The notes: generated from the sequence alone by a model not told the origin. A DNA stretch of 64,000 nt from Ancylothrix sp. D3o (GCF_025370775.1 NZ_JAMXEX010000001.1:62001-126000); one strand, 5' to 3'. Counted from the first letter of the stretch, positions 45,290-53,515 are shown. Numbers and translations are program-made.

Positions 45290-46090
45290 ATGGCTCTGAA
45301 TAACAGCAAATTTGCTCCAGAATTTAGGAAACCAGGCGATCTAATCTTGTATGAAGATTGGAATGCAGCAATGCAGGAAATTGTTCGCCTAGAAAGTCAT
45401 AAAGTCAACCGTCAAGGAGGTGATTTTTTACAAGGGCCCTTAACAATAGAAGCCGCTTTAGCAGTTGATACAACCAGCACTACAAGCCTTGAATTAGAAG
45501 TTAAAGGTGCTTTAAAATTAGCAGATGGAGTCGCTGTAAATCAGTTTTCTAATGATGGCAGTCTCAGTGAGAATAGTGATAGCATTGTTCCTACTCAAAA
45601 AGCAATCAGAACTTATGTTGATACCGCCCAAAAAGCTGTTGAAACTTATGTTGAGACGGTGGCTAAAGGTGTTGTTCTCAAAGGCATGATTCTGATGTGG
45701 TCGGGTAAAGGGGAGGAAATTCCTACAGGATGGGTTCTTTGTGATGGTAACAATGGAACTCCCAATTTGACAGATAAATTTATTGTCGGTGCTGGTAATG
45801 GTTATGCAGTAGGAGCAACTGGTGGTGCTGATTCTGTAACTCTCACCATTGCAGAAATGCCAACACACAGTCACGGAGTCAACGATCCTGGTCACAATCA
45901 CTCAAGAGGTGCTATTTGGCCTGGATCGGGTACAGAACAAGAGCAAGCAGGAAAGCCAGAAAACCGAACAACTTTCAATATCGAAACAGGTAATTCTCAA
46001 ACTGGCATATCCATTGAAAACACCGGCGGCAATCAACCCCACGAAAACAGACCTCCATATTATGCGCTTGCCTTCATTATGAAGCTCTAA
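45290..46090 (+). CDS. Tail collar-domain protein (short fibre)
   Basis: 266 residues. The N-terminal module, PGDLILYEDWNAAMQEIVRL and then LPTQKAIRTYV-like segments, is shared with the following gene. The C-terminal half is a phage tail collar domain: GEEIPTGWVLCDGNNGTPNL, DKFIVGAGNGYAVGATGGAD, PTHSHGVNDPGHNHSRG with clustered His residues, and NRPPYYALAFIMKL at the end. Such proteins form short receptor-binding fibres. Shared heads with different tips suggest modular exchange of receptor-binding ends. Confidence 0.88.
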   Translation: MALNNSKFAPEFRKPGDLILYEDWNAAMQEIVRLESHKVNRQGGDFLQGPLTIEAALAVDTTSTTSLELEVKGALKLADGVAVNQFSNDGSLSENSDSIVPTQKAIRTYVDTAQKAVETYVETVAKGVVLKGMILMWSGKGEEIPTGWVLCDGNNGTPNLTDKFIVGAGNGYAVGATGGADSVTLTIAEMPTHSHGVNDPGHNHSRGAIWPGSGTEQEQAGKPENRTTFNIETGNSQTGISIENTGGNQPHENRPPYYALAFIMKL

Positions 46091-46141
46091 ATAATCCCAT
46101 CCCATAACTTCAACAATTAACAATCTTTGGAGAATCGAACA

Positions 46142-47743
46142 ATGACTAACGAGAACGGTAACTTCACACCAGAAATCAAAAAATCTGGAGATCTAATTCG
46201 CTCTGCTGACTGGAATGCAGCCATGCAGGAAATCGTCCGCCTAGAAAACGATAAACTCAGCAAAGCTAACCAGCAAGTCCTTGATAATATACAAGGGCCC
46301 TTAACCATTAAAGGCGCTTTGAAATTAGAAGAAGGAGTGGCAGTTAATCAGTTTTCTGATGATGAAAATTTGACTAGCAATAGTGACCAAATTCTCCCCA
46401 CTCAAAAAGCAGTAAAAACTTACATAGACACAGCAATTCAAGGAAAAGAAACCGTAAACTTTCAAGCAAAAGATTTGCGAGTTTATGGCAATCTCATCGT
46501 TGAAGGAACCACCATTTCTAAAAATACCGAAACAATGGAGGGCAACGTCAATCTCGGTAACGAAGATGGAGATATTATTACCGTTTTTGGCCGCTTAAGA
46601 ACCGCCCACTCCTCCGGTTATCTTCAGGTGCAAACACCTTTACGAATTACAGACAATTTAATAGTAGATGGAAAAGTAGGTATCGGCACAACAACACCAG
46701 AGGCAACATTAGAAGTTAACGGCAGCATCCGCGCCAAAAATATCCAGTCTACAAACCCGTTGCAACACCGGATGTATCCCAGTGAACCAATCGTTTATCA
46801 AGATATATTTGTGGCTGAAAGTAAAGGGGCAATTGCTAAACTGGGAAACCCAACATACGACAATACAAGCCACACTGAAAGAAATTTGTGGAATGGTCGC
46901 CCAATGATTTGCTACGGAAATAACCATGAAACCGACGGAAAGGGGGCGGTTGTAACCATTCCAGAAGGATACGATACCGTTTGGGTAAGAGTGCTGGGTG
47001 ATCGTTGGAACGCAATCTCGGCTTACTTGCTAGACAAAGACAACACAAAAACAAGAGACCTCGGAATTTGGACTGGCGGATATAGATCGGCAAACTGTTA
47101 CTGTCCTGATGGTTCTTTAAGTGATAGTTACTCCAATCTGCATCAATGGGTGCCAATCCCAATCGGAACAAATTTACCCCAACTTGCCGCTGGAGAAACA
47201 AGAAAATTAGCGCTGATTTCTAAGCCTCATACTAATTCGGGGTTTTGGCTTTCTGGATTAGCATTCAGCAAAAATCCTTGGCATCATGCCACTCAATCGG
47301 CAGTCGGATACCACTGGAAAAGTAATGGCGGCGATGAAGCAACCTGGAACTCAGATAATTGGAATAATGATGTTTTAGCAGTAATTAAGCCAAATACAAA
47401 TCAGGAATTAAAGGTTCCAGTTGTCCCCTCTGGCCGTGATAAATTGCTCTATCTTGTGGAGCATAACTCGGACTGGAATGGTTGTATCCACAACGGCATT
47501 ACTGTTAATGGAAAGCCCATTGAAAGGTTTATAGCCACTTACGATAACCCGTTTGCTCGTCATTGGAATAGCAAATCTTATCAGCGATATATCGCCGCTT
47601 GCATTCCCGCTGATTTGATTCCCGCCACCAATGGTTTTACCACCTATCTCAGCGTCAAAATCGATATGAGTAAGCAAAATGATGGCAATATTAATTTCCG
47701 CGAAATCGGTACTCACGATTTAGAAACTCCCTGGAATTATTAA
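46142..47743 (+). CDS. Tail fibre protein with lectin-like C-terminus
   Basis: 533 residues. The N-terminal about 100 residues duplicate those of the collar protein (SGDLIRSADWNAAMQEIVRL). Then come NVNLGNEDGDIITVFGRLRT and GIGTTTPEATLEVNGSIRAK, a tail-fibre shaft motif often upstream of tip domains, and a C-terminal 300-residue beta-rich domain with many Trp and Asn residues, for example PMICYGNNHETDGKGAVVTI. The C-terminal domain does not look like the collar and is probably a receptor-binding tip. ATG 46142 follows TTTGGAGAA. Confidence 0.85.
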   Translation: MTNENGNFTPEIKKSGDLIRSADWNAAMQEIVRLENDKLSKANQQVLDNIQGPLTIKGALKLEEGVAVNQFSDDENLTSNSDQILPTQKAVKTYIDTAIQGKETVNFQAKDLRVYGNLIVEGTTISKNTETMEGNVNLGNEDGDIITVFGRLRTAHSSGYLQVQTPLRITDNLIVDGKVGIGTTTPEATLEVNGSIRAKNIQSTNPLQHRMYPSEPIVYQDIFVAESKGAIAKLGNPTYDNTSHTERNLWNGRPMICYGNNHETDGKGAVVTIPEGYDTVWVRVLGDRWNAISAYLLDKDNTKTRDLGIWTGGYRSANCYCPDGSLSDSYSNLHQWVPIPIGTNLPQLAAGETRKLALISKPHTNSGFWLSGLAFSKNPWHHATQSAVGYHWKSNGGDEATWNSDNWNNDVLAVIKPNTNQELKVPVVPSGRDKLLYLVEHNSDWNGCIHNGITVNGKPIERFIATYDNPFARHWNSKSYQRYIAACIPADLIPATNGFTTYLSVKIDMSKQNDGNINFREIGTHDLETPWNY

Positions 47744-47758
47744 TCAAAGCATGGGGCT

Positions 47759-47792
47759 AACAGAGGCTATTATTGTCTCTGTTTTGCCTTTT
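47759..47792 (+). terminator. Weak intrinsic terminator-like hairpin
   Basis: AACAGAG (47759-47765) pairs with CTCTGTT (47777-47783), followed by TTGCCTTTTC. It lies just after the fibre gene stop and before a short coiled-coil gene, so it may reduce read-through or act as a processing site. Confidence 0.45.
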
Positions 47793-47811
47793 CTCCTTTC
47801 CTAAAAATGCC

Positions 47812-48042
47812 ATGAAACAACAACTACAACAACGCCTGCAAGAACTGAAAGCCGAATACGAAGCCGGTAAAAAAGTTGCCGCCGAATTAGAAGCAAAACA
47901 AGCCAATGTCCGAGATACCTTACTCCGCATCGCCGGTGCCATTCAAGTATTAGAAGAAGAACTAGCCAAAGCAGAAAACACTTATCCTCTCTATTCCCAA
48001 ACACCGGCCATAGAAATTTCTCCTCAAGAAATCGAAAATTAA
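47812..48042 (+). CDS. Small coiled-coil protein
   Basis: 76 residues, helical: MKQQLQQRLQELKAEYEAGK and then VRDTLLRIAGAIQVLEEELA form a helical hairpin. Such small coiled-coil proteins are common in cyanobacterial phage-type clusters; function is not known. ATG 47812 was chosen because the helix starts there and the upstream codons overlap a terminator-like hairpin. It precedes the DUF4255-like gene by 12 bases. Confidence 0.7.
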   Translation: MKQQLQQRLQELKAEYEAGKKVAAELEAKQANVRDTLLRIAGAIQVLEEELAKAENTYPLYSQTPAIEISPQEIEN

Positions 48043-48054
48043 TTTTCACCTTTT

Positions 48055-48618
48055 ATGATTTACAACCTCCTCACCGCCATCACCAACCTCCTAAAAACAG
48101 AACTGAGCGCCTATCTGCCTCAGTCAGACAAACACTTTATCCTTGCACAGCTAACAACATCTCCCCCCAAACCCTACCCCAAAATTAGTATTTATACCGG
48201 CAAATTTCTCCTAGAACAAACCATTAAAGAAGGAAACTTGATCAAACCCTACCCCGAAGAAAACCGGCAGGAAATCATCGCAGTCAGGGAATTTACCCAA
48301 GATTTTTTTATAGGAATTTACGATGAAAATTTAAGCAATATTGAAAAAATTTCCTCTTTGCTCATAGGAGCCATTTTAACTGACAATGAAAATCTGATTC
48401 AGCAGTATAACGTTGCTACCATCACCAAGTACGAAAGCCAGCAAACCACCACAAATCACTTAATTAACAAAATCAACATCTTAGAAGGCAATTATAAAAC
48501 CTCCGAAGATAGTCTAAGTTTTGAAATAAAATTGCAAGTAAAAGGCAGGTTAAATCTATTAAGAAATATTGCCGGCACTGTTCAGCCAATTAAAACAATT
48601 ACAATTACTCAAAAGTAA
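48055..48618 (+). CDS. Tail-terminator-like protein, DUF4255-type position
   Basis: 187 residues. It starts MIYNLLTAITNLLKTELSAY and contains YPKISIYTGKFLLEQTI, EFTQDFFIGIYDENLSNIEK and a late beta part LSFEIKLQVKGRLNLLR. The helix-then-beta plan resembles tail terminators or DUF4255 proteins, and the gene is last in the cluster. A tube terminator for the second machine is a reasonable inference, without a recognised family motif. Confidence 0.62.
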   Translation: MIYNLLTAITNLLKTELSAYLPQSDKHFILAQLTTSPPKPYPKISIYTGKFLLEQTIKEGNLIKPYPEENRQEIIAVREFTQDFFIGIYDENLSNIEKISSLLIGAILTDNENLIQQYNVATITKYESQQTTTNHLINKINILEGNYKTSEDSLSFEIKLQVKGRLNLLRNIAGTVQPIKTITITQK

Positions 48619-48646
48619 TCTACCCTTTTAGATAATGAGGTATGCT

Positions 48647-48682
48647 AAAAAGCCGATTTTACGCCTAGTTGTCGGCTTTTTC
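48647..48682 (+). terminator. Rho-independent terminator of the second cluster
   Basis: AAAAGCCGA (48647-48655) pairs with TCGGCTTTT (48672-48680), followed by TC and T-rich sequence. This clearly closes the co-oriented 20-kb gene run that begins at 28620. Confidence 0.85.
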
Positions 48683-49376
48683 TGTACCCCATTGATTTGA
48701 GAAACGCTAAATGTAAGAAACATATCCTTTACTTCCAGAAGAGTATAAATCGTCGGTATTAATACTCATAAAAAAAGCTATACAACCGGTTTATTACTCT
48801 TTAAAACTACCCTTTCTTTCAGTTTAAACCCCAAAGCATCTAATTATTACTTTCTCACACTTGGTTTACTTCGAGTAACGCCTTGTTTTACCCTAGAATA
48901 TCTTGTAGCCTCAGAACATTATCAAGTGTCACTACACACTAGGTTTTAAAGGACGATTTCGCTTTTTAGTTGGCATTATCTTTTAACCCCGATAGCCGCA
49001 GACTTAAGCAAAGCTTATCACATCCTAATTAATTGTAGCATTATTTTTTGTATTTTTTATTACTACATCTCTCCATAATAAGCGACGACCTACAACACCA
49101 CCATTTGAGCAGTGGACGTTATAGGGAACTTGCTGGATATAAAAGAAAAGCTGGCTCCTAAGTGATTTCAGAAAATTTTAAAATCTCGATTCTTTAGATT
49201 ATGGATCTGACGATATGGATTTGCAGCCACCATTCCTATCACTTTCTTAATTCCATAAATAGTAAGGTTTTCCATCTTAAAATAGTGGCTAATTTTACGT
49301 TGTAATTGCCCTAACTTCATCTGGAATTATGGTGAATTTTTCTTGTACCATCGGGCGCTTTTTGCACTGAGTCCAA
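48683..49376. other. Degenerate gene-free stretch
   Basis: About 690 bases without an intact gene. On the minus strand between roughly 49180 and 49360 short open stretches encode LGQLQRKISHYFKMENLTIY followed by GIKKVIGMVAANPYRQIHNL, interrupted by stops and a frame change. They look like an eroded coding sequence that could not be identified. Confidence 0.45.
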
Positions 49377-49652
49377 TTATACTAATTTATCTTGGCCAGT
49401 GGCTAGACCGCGCATAGACACTTGAAAAAGGCTTTTCGCTGATAGCAATTCCATTAATTGGAAAACAGCATTCACAACAGACGCTTCATCAGAAGCCTTT
49501 ACTTGCAATGCTAAACAATCTTCTTTTTGTTCAGCTTCTCTTGCTGGAACCTCCGAAGCTTTTGCCACACTACCTATCTCTTCCTGTGGCTCTAATTTCT
49601 CTTGAACCAACTTAGACCTTTCTAATAAAAACTCGGCTTCAAGTAAAGCTGG
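49377..49652 (-). pseudogene. 5'-truncated coding fragment, unknown
   Basis: An open frame of about 92 codons without a proper start: ALLEAEFLLERSKLVQEKLE, then ASDEASVVNAVFQLMELLSA and a C-terminal GLATGQDKLV. It looks like the C-terminus of a larger acidic helical protein; upstream of it a stop codon at about 49653 ends the frame. It overlaps another truncated frame on the plus strand, and both lie in a decaying interval. Confidence 0.3.
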
Positions 49653-49945
49653 TTAAAACGAACCGCAAGCCCACTTTCTTTTGGTGGAAAATCGAGCTAC
49701 ATCAATTAAGTAAAGCAGATGCGGAAGATGAAATACCACCGGCATCACCGCCCTCATTGATCACACCGGCCCCACAATCTCAGGAGCTACTCAAAGAGAT
49801 CGCGCGCACAAGAAAGCGGCTAGTGGCCCTAAACGAAGAGATTGACAAGTGTGTGGAGTGGAACACGAAAGAATTGCTTATCCAAAAGAGGCTACACGCA
49901 CAATTACGCTTAGATAAAGCAATGTGCTGCCTAGTTTTGTATTAG
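49616..49945 (+). pseudogene. Truncated coding fragment, unknown
   Basis: An open frame of about 110 codons without an ATG near its beginning: KTNRKPTFFWWKIELHQLSK, AEDEIPPASPPSLITPAP and then a helical QELLKEIARTRKRLVALNEE and LIQKRLHAQLRLDKAM. It ends in LVLY. A TTG at 49757 could start a 62-residue version. Product not recognised; probably a remnant. Confidence 0.25.
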
Positions 49946-50058
49946 ATTTAAGAACTATTTGGGATGTTTAATGAGGCTGATGTAGAAGGGGATAGATAGA
50001 GTTTTTTTGAGTTTGATTAAATTTTCGTGAAGTGGGGCCACCGGCCCATAACTTCAGC

Positions 50059-50064
50059 TATAAT
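50059..50064 (+). promoter_or_regulatory. TATAAT -10-like element for the COP23 gene
   Basis: A perfect TATAAT 50 bases upstream of the COP23-type lipoprotein gene. No good -35 hexamer is visible at 17 bases, as is frequent in cyanobacteria. Confidence 0.4.
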
Positions 50065-50115
50065 ACCTCTCAAGTTTGAAAGTGTTTTATACCTTTAGGT
50101 AGAGGTAATTCTGCC

Positions 50116-50616
50116 ATGAATATTAAAATTTGGCATGGTTTTTTGGTTGGGGTTTTGTTGTTAACTGTGGCCGGTTGTAAGGAAGAAACGCCACCGCCTC
50201 TTAAAATGAATTTTGTCTGTGAGGCTGGTAAAAACAAGACACCCACCACCTATGCACTCACACCTATTGGAAAAAAACCTGTTATTCGTTGGGTATCAAA
50301 ATATTTTGAAGGTAGCGGATCTACGCCGCAAAGACGTTGCGAAAAAGTGACGCAACAAATGCAAAATGCTCAAAATAATGGTGTTTTAAACTTTATCACC
50401 GTTGGCAGAGAAAATAATCAGGATGTTATTTGCTTTTCTGATACGAAAGGAGGGAAATGCGATTTAACTTTGCTTACTCTTAAGCCTAATGATAGTGCCG
50501 GTAAAGCAGTTGATGATCTTTTAAATGTCGGTGCGGCGGGGCCCATTGAGCAAAGCAGTGGCCGGCCTTATATTGATTTCGAGCAATGGGTTAAATCTAT
50601 TCCATCAGAAAAATAA
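50116..50616 (+). CDS. COP23-domain lipoprotein
   Basis: 166 residues. A lipoprotein signal (VGVLLLTVAGC, lipid Cys at 21) is followed by the COP23 domain of the cyanobacterial 23-kDa circadian oscillation protein family: FVCEAGKNKTPTTYALTP, KPVIRWVSKYFEGSGSTPQR, VLNFITVGRENNQDVICFSD and GRPYIDFEQWVKSIP. Family hallmarks are the spaced Cys residues and the IRWVS and RPYID motifs. AGAGGTAA precedes ATG 50116. It would be membrane-anchored facing the periplasm or lumen. COP23 genes often lie beside trypsin-like and TPR genes, as they do here. Confidence 0.88.
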   Translation: MNIKIWHGFLVGVLLLTVAGCKEETPPPLKMNFVCEAGKNKTPTTYALTPIGKKPVIRWVSKYFEGSGSTPQRRCEKVTQQMQNAQNNGVLNFITVGRENNQDVICFSDTKGGKCDLTLLTLKPNDSAGKAVDDLLNVGAAGPIEQSSGRPYIDFEQWVKSIPSEK

Positions 50617-50667
50617 GCAAAGTAAATGTATAGATAACCACAGGGAGGGAACTACAATCACCCCCCC

Positions 50668-50764
50668 TAGTGGCACCGGCATCTTGCCTGCGATTGAGAT
50701 TACCCGCACCGGCATCTTGCCTGCGATTGCCATTACCCGCGCAGGCGGGACGCCCGCGCCACTG
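50668..50764. repeat. GC-rich dispersed repeat
   Basis: Two tandem copies of caccggcatcttgcctgcga plus attacccgc-like spacer, then gcaggcgggacgcccgcg, all enclosed by the inverted ends agtggc/gccact. This palindromic gcatcttgcc-type repeat is common between cyanobacterial genes. It fills the gap between the COP23 and protease genes and makes an upstream extension of the protease frame an artefact. Confidence 0.7.
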
Positions 50765-50846
50765 GGGATTGTCCCAAAATTACCGGCCCCAAACCCCAGT
50801 TTATCAGCATATTTGCACAAACTCAGCCAAAATTATGTCAAACAAT

Positions 50847-51782
50847 ATGAAAAAACAACCTCTTTTTTTCACAGCCTTTTTAGGCAGCTTATTACTCATG
50901 TCTCCTGTTTTTTATGGCTGCAACTCCTCACCAAAAAAACAGGAAACAACCGCCGCAATTTCTCAATCCTCTCAGCAAAATTTGGAGGAACTTGCAAAAT
51001 CTATTACCGTTAAAGTCATGGCCGGCCAATCGGGGGGAACGGGGACAATTATTAATAAAAAAGGTGATGTTTATAAAGTCTTAACAAATCAGCACGTCGT
51101 CAACCTTGGCACCCCCCACCGCATCCAAACTCCCAACGGCAATTTTTATGATGCAGAAATTGATAAAAATGTCAATAGTAAAGACAAAGATTTAGCGCTT
51201 TTGCAGTTTCGTTCCTCGGCAGATTATCAGGTAGCGGAATTTCCAGAAAATCTGGAAGAAAACGAGTTTTTTAAGGCTTTGAAAGTGGGGGATGAACTTG
51301 TGGCGGCGGGTTTTCCTTCGGAGCAAAATAATTTGAAAATTGCGCGGGGAAAAATTGCTGTGCTGCCAGAGAAATCCTTGCAGGGTGGTTATCGGCTGGG
51401 GTATGATAATGCTATTGAAAAAGGCATGAGTGGCGGGCCGGTTTTGAATAATCGCGGCGAATTAATTGCAGTTAATGGTAGAGATGCTTATCCGATTTTT
51501 GGCGATCCTTTTGTGTTTGAAGATAATTCGCGTCCGTCGGAAAAAGATAAAAATAAGATGATGGCTGTGAGTTGGGGGGTGGGGGTGCCGGTGTTGGCAA
51601 AATTGGCTCCCAGTTTAGTTGAAACTCAGGAATTAAGTTTAACAGGTATTCCCCATGATGTGAGGGAAATTGCTAAAAAAATTACGGTGCGAATTGATTT
51701 TCTTGGGGAGAATGGTTCAGGGGTGATTATTGCGAAAGAGGGGAGTAATTATTATGTTTTGACGGCGCATCATGTGGCATAA
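50847..51782 (+). CDS. Trypsin-like serine protease lipoprotein, first part
   Basis: 311 residues from ATG 50847 (ATG 50835 is also possible). A lipoprotein-type signal, FLGSLLLMSPVFYGC, precedes a complete trypsin-like domain: His in LTNQHVVNLG, Asp in SKDKDLALLQF, Ser in EKGMSGGPVLNN. A second protease domain then starts, KKITVRIDFLGENGSGVIIA, and reaches its catalytic His in VLTAHHVA, where a TAA (51780-51782) ends the frame. The same frame continues downstream (next entry). The first domain should be functional as it stands; the double-domain protein is broken unless the stop is read through. Confidence 0.8.
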   Translation: MKKQPLFFTAFLGSLLLMSPVFYGCNSSPKKQETTAAISQSSQQNLEELAKSITVKVMAGQSGGTGTIINKKGDVYKVLTNQHVVNLGTPHRIQTPNGNFYDAEIDKNVNSKDKDLALLQFRSSADYQVAEFPENLEENEFFKALKVGDELVAAGFPSEQNNLKIARGKIAVLPEKSLQGGYRLGYDNAIEKGMSGGPVLNNRGELIAVNGRDAYPIFGDPFVFEDNSRPSEKDKNKMMAVSWGVGVPVLAKLAPSLVETQELSLTGIPHDVREIAKKITVRIDFLGENGSGVIIAKEGSNYYVLTAHHVA

Positions 51783-52265
51783 AATAAAAATAAAGAAGTT
51801 GTTACCCACGATGGAAAACGTTATCCGGTGAAGGAAAGTACGGTGAAATCTCTTGATCCGCAGGCTGATTTAGCGGAGTTGCAGTTTAGCAGTAATGAAA
51901 ATTATCAAGTGGCAACTTTGGCGGATTATTATTTAGATAAAAAACGCTTTGTCTTTGCCTATGGTTGGGGAAAAGCTGATGGAAAAAAAGCCAAACCTAA
52001 GTTTACTCCGGGTTTTATTTGGAGTAAAGAGCAAGGTTCTATTTTTGCGAAAGATCCGGGTTCTTTGACTTATGGTTATGAGCTAGTTTATACGAATATA
52101 ACTCAAGGGGGCATGAGTGGGGGGCCGGTTTTGGATATTCAAGGACGAGTGATTGGTATTCATGGACGCACGGAGGGAGATTACAGGGATAACATTCAGC
52201 TTGGCTATAGTTTAGGTGTGCCAATAAAAACTTTTCTGGCTGATTTTAAAGTCAGCAGAAAGTAA
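51783..52265 (+). pseudogene. Second protease domain separated by an in-frame stop
   Basis: In the same frame as the protease gene after TAA 51780-51782: EVVTHDGKRYPVKESTVKSL, Asp in PQADLAELQF and Ser in TQGGMSGGPVLDIQGRV complete the second trypsin-like domain. It is highly similar to the first domain, so the ancestral gene was a tandem duplicate. The only start codons are internal (ATG 51828), giving a protein without the catalytic His. A nonsense mutation is the simplest explanation. Confidence 0.75.
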
Positions 52266-52284
52266 GTTAAAGATTAAGCAACAG

Positions 52285-52746
52285 TTGAGTGTGGAGACAT
52301 CAATTCCTGATTCTGTTAACGAAGGCGATAAATTTTCAATTGATTGGGCTACATCATTTAACTTGGAAGCACCCCAGGATAAAACCAAGGCAAAAGATTG
52401 GATAAACTATGGCAATCAGTTGTCGCGAATTGGTTTATATAAAGAAGCTGTTGCTGCGTTTGATGAAGCTATTAAGTTAAATGGGGATTTAGAGCAAGCT
52501 TGGTATGCAAGGGGTTTAGCATTATCTTATAATCAGGAATATCAAAAAGCTTTTGAGTCTTTTGATAAAGCTACCCAAATTCACCCGCAATTTTATCAAG
52601 CTTGGCGTTGGCGTGGACTTTTATTACTTGGATTTTTAAACAATCCTGAAGAGGCTTTAAAATCTTTTGATAAGGCAATTGCTATTAATAAGCGCGATTT
52701 TACTTTGCAGTCATGGAGAGGGGCGAGCGTGTCACTTTTGCAATGA
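52285..52746 (+). CDS. TPR-repeat protein, possibly truncated
   Basis: 153 residues with three tetratricopeptide repeats, for example AKDWINYGNQLSRIGLYKEA, VAAFDEAIKLNGDLEQAWYA and ALKSFDKAIAINKRDFTLQ. The start is uncertain (TTG 52285 or GTG 52291). It ends SWRGASVSLLQ in the middle of what would be a fourth repeat, so the C-terminus may be lost by frameshift. Trypsin-plus-TPR proteins are frequent in cyanobacteria, and this reading frame begins 19 bases after the protease remnant; it may once have been part of the same gene. Confidence 0.6.
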   Translation: MSVETSIPDSVNEGDKFSIDWATSFNLEAPQDKTKAKDWINYGNQLSRIGLYKEAVAAFDEAIKLNGDLEQAWYARGLALSYNQEYQKAFESFDKATQIHPQFYQAWRWRGLLLLGFLNNPEEALKSFDKAIAINKRDFTLQSWRGASVSLLQ

Positions 52747-52837
52747 GTATCAATACTCGTGAACCCAGAATGACTTTTTTATTGCTGAGCAGTATAATAG
52801 GCGATAATTATCATCTCTTCCCACTTGATATATAATC

Positions 52838-52894
52838 CTGACACCTGAACAACAAGCAATTAAAACACATCTAGATGCTATTTCTGCGACACTG
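52838..52894 (+). pseudogene. Possible transposase N-terminal remnant
   Basis: One frame reads LTPEQQAIKTHLDAISATL, similar to the first residues of ISKra4-type transposases common in cyanobacteria, then loses similarity. Only 19 codons match, so the assignment is tentative. Confidence 0.25.
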
Positions 52895-53102
52895 CCTTTT
52901 TTTCCTTTTGGCCGCTTCCCCTTGCTTTCTTCCATCCCCCTAACCCTATTCCTGCAACGATTTCAGCTTATAGCCATTTTATACCCAAAATCCATATAGA
53001 GGGTTACAGATGGCTATAAATGGTTATAGTTCAGGGCATAAAGAGGTAGGTAAAACCAAGCGTTGAAAACGGCTATAATGCTTACAGTGAAAGGATTTTA
53101 AT

Positions 53103-53135
53103 TAATGGAGAATAGGGAACTCGAATCCCTGGCCT
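53103..53135 (-). other. tRNA 3'-end-like sequence, candidate att site
   Basis: On the minus strand the sequence GGGATTCGAGTTCCCTATTC with flanking bases and a final TCCA can form a T-arm (AGGGA/TCCCT with TTCGAGT loop) and the 3' acceptor strand of a Ser-like tRNA. The 5' half of a tRNA, which should begin GGAGAAT, is absent. Such 3' fragments arise when an element integrates in a tRNA gene, and the integrative element's genes begin just to the right. No matching second copy or integrase is in the window. Confidence 0.35.
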
Positions 53136-53264
53136 CTGCGGTGCGATGGAAGCGCTCACCCTTGACGGGGTAACGACTACAGCCTCTTATCCCTAAAATT
53201 CTACCAAACTTCTACCAATTTTCCCTAAAAAGAGAGATGGCCCACCAGGTAAGAGGCAAGCTTA

Positions 53265-53286
53265 TGTGACAATTTCAACTGTCACA
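53265..53286. promoter_or_regulatory. Inverted repeat TGTGACA/TGTCACA, operator-like
   Basis: TGTGACA (53265-53271) and TGTCACA (53280-53286) form a perfect 7-bp inverted repeat with an 8-base spacer, the size of a helix-turn-helix dimer site. It is in the non-coding left part of the element, beside the duplicated primase segment. No regulator gene can be linked to it. Confidence 0.35.
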
Positions 53287-53338
53287 AGTAAGACGATTGA
53301 CGAGATTCACACCGGCACCGGCTCACTCAAAAAATTTC

Positions 53339-53465
53339 TCTGCAAAAATTGAATCACTCCTCCCAAAATTGGCTTACCAGGCTTACCATCCTTACACAGC
53401 AAGGGTTCTTGGCTTACCCATTGGCTTACCACTGGCTTACCACTGGCTTACCCGGATCGGGTAAG
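53339..53465 (-). repeat. Inverted copy of an iteron-bearing primase segment
   Basis: The minus strand here is nearly identical (about 97 percent by eye: one 1-base indel and three substitutions) to 61206-61333 inside the primase gene. It contains four GGTAAGCC(A/C) iteron-like units spaced 12-14 bases apart and, at its left in minus reading, the palindrome GGCTTACCC-GATCC-GGGTAAGCC. No gene uses it here; it follows a terminator. It resembles the duplicated replication region (crr) of phage P4, where repeats also found at ori are bound by the primase-helicase. Confidence 0.85.
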
Positions 53466-53481
53466 CCAATTTAGCGAGGTA

Positions 53482-53507
53482 ATAAAAAACCGCCCTGGTC
53501 ACGGCGG
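53482..53507 (-). terminator. Rho-independent terminator
   Basis: On the minus strand CCGCC-GTGACCAG-GGCGG is followed by TTTTTTATT. It ends the 74-residue gene at 53516-53740 and isolates the duplicated iteron segment from transcription. Confidence 0.85.
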
Positions 53508-53515
53508 CACTGAAG

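Larger units (their letters stand above)
52747..53515. other. Junction region between chromosome and integrative element
   Basis: About 770 bases without an intact gene. In order it holds a short transposase-like remnant (52838-52894), GGCTATAA-type repeated motifs at 52970-53080, a tRNA-3'-end-like sequence (53103-53135), an inverted repeat (53265-53286), the inverted copy of the primase segment (53339-53465) and a minus-strand terminator (53482-53507). Confidence 0.5.

Noticed and set aside
28620-48618. Second cluster as a complete prophage
   Set aside because: No terminase, portal, capsid, integrase or lysis gene lies in or next to the cluster, and a strong terminator closes it at 48682.
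50670-50846. Upstream extension of the protease gene
   Set aside because: It translates the dispersed GC-rich repeat; the lipoprotein signal starts at 50847 (or 50835).
53063-53079. TTGAAA and TATAAT as a promoter before the element
   Set aside because: The hexamers are only five bases apart, incompatible with a sigma-70 promoter.
53103-53200. Complete tRNA gene on the minus strand
   Set aside because: Only T-arm and 3' acceptor strand are present; the 5' GGGATAA cannot pair with the 3' ATTCTCC and no anticodon arm forms.
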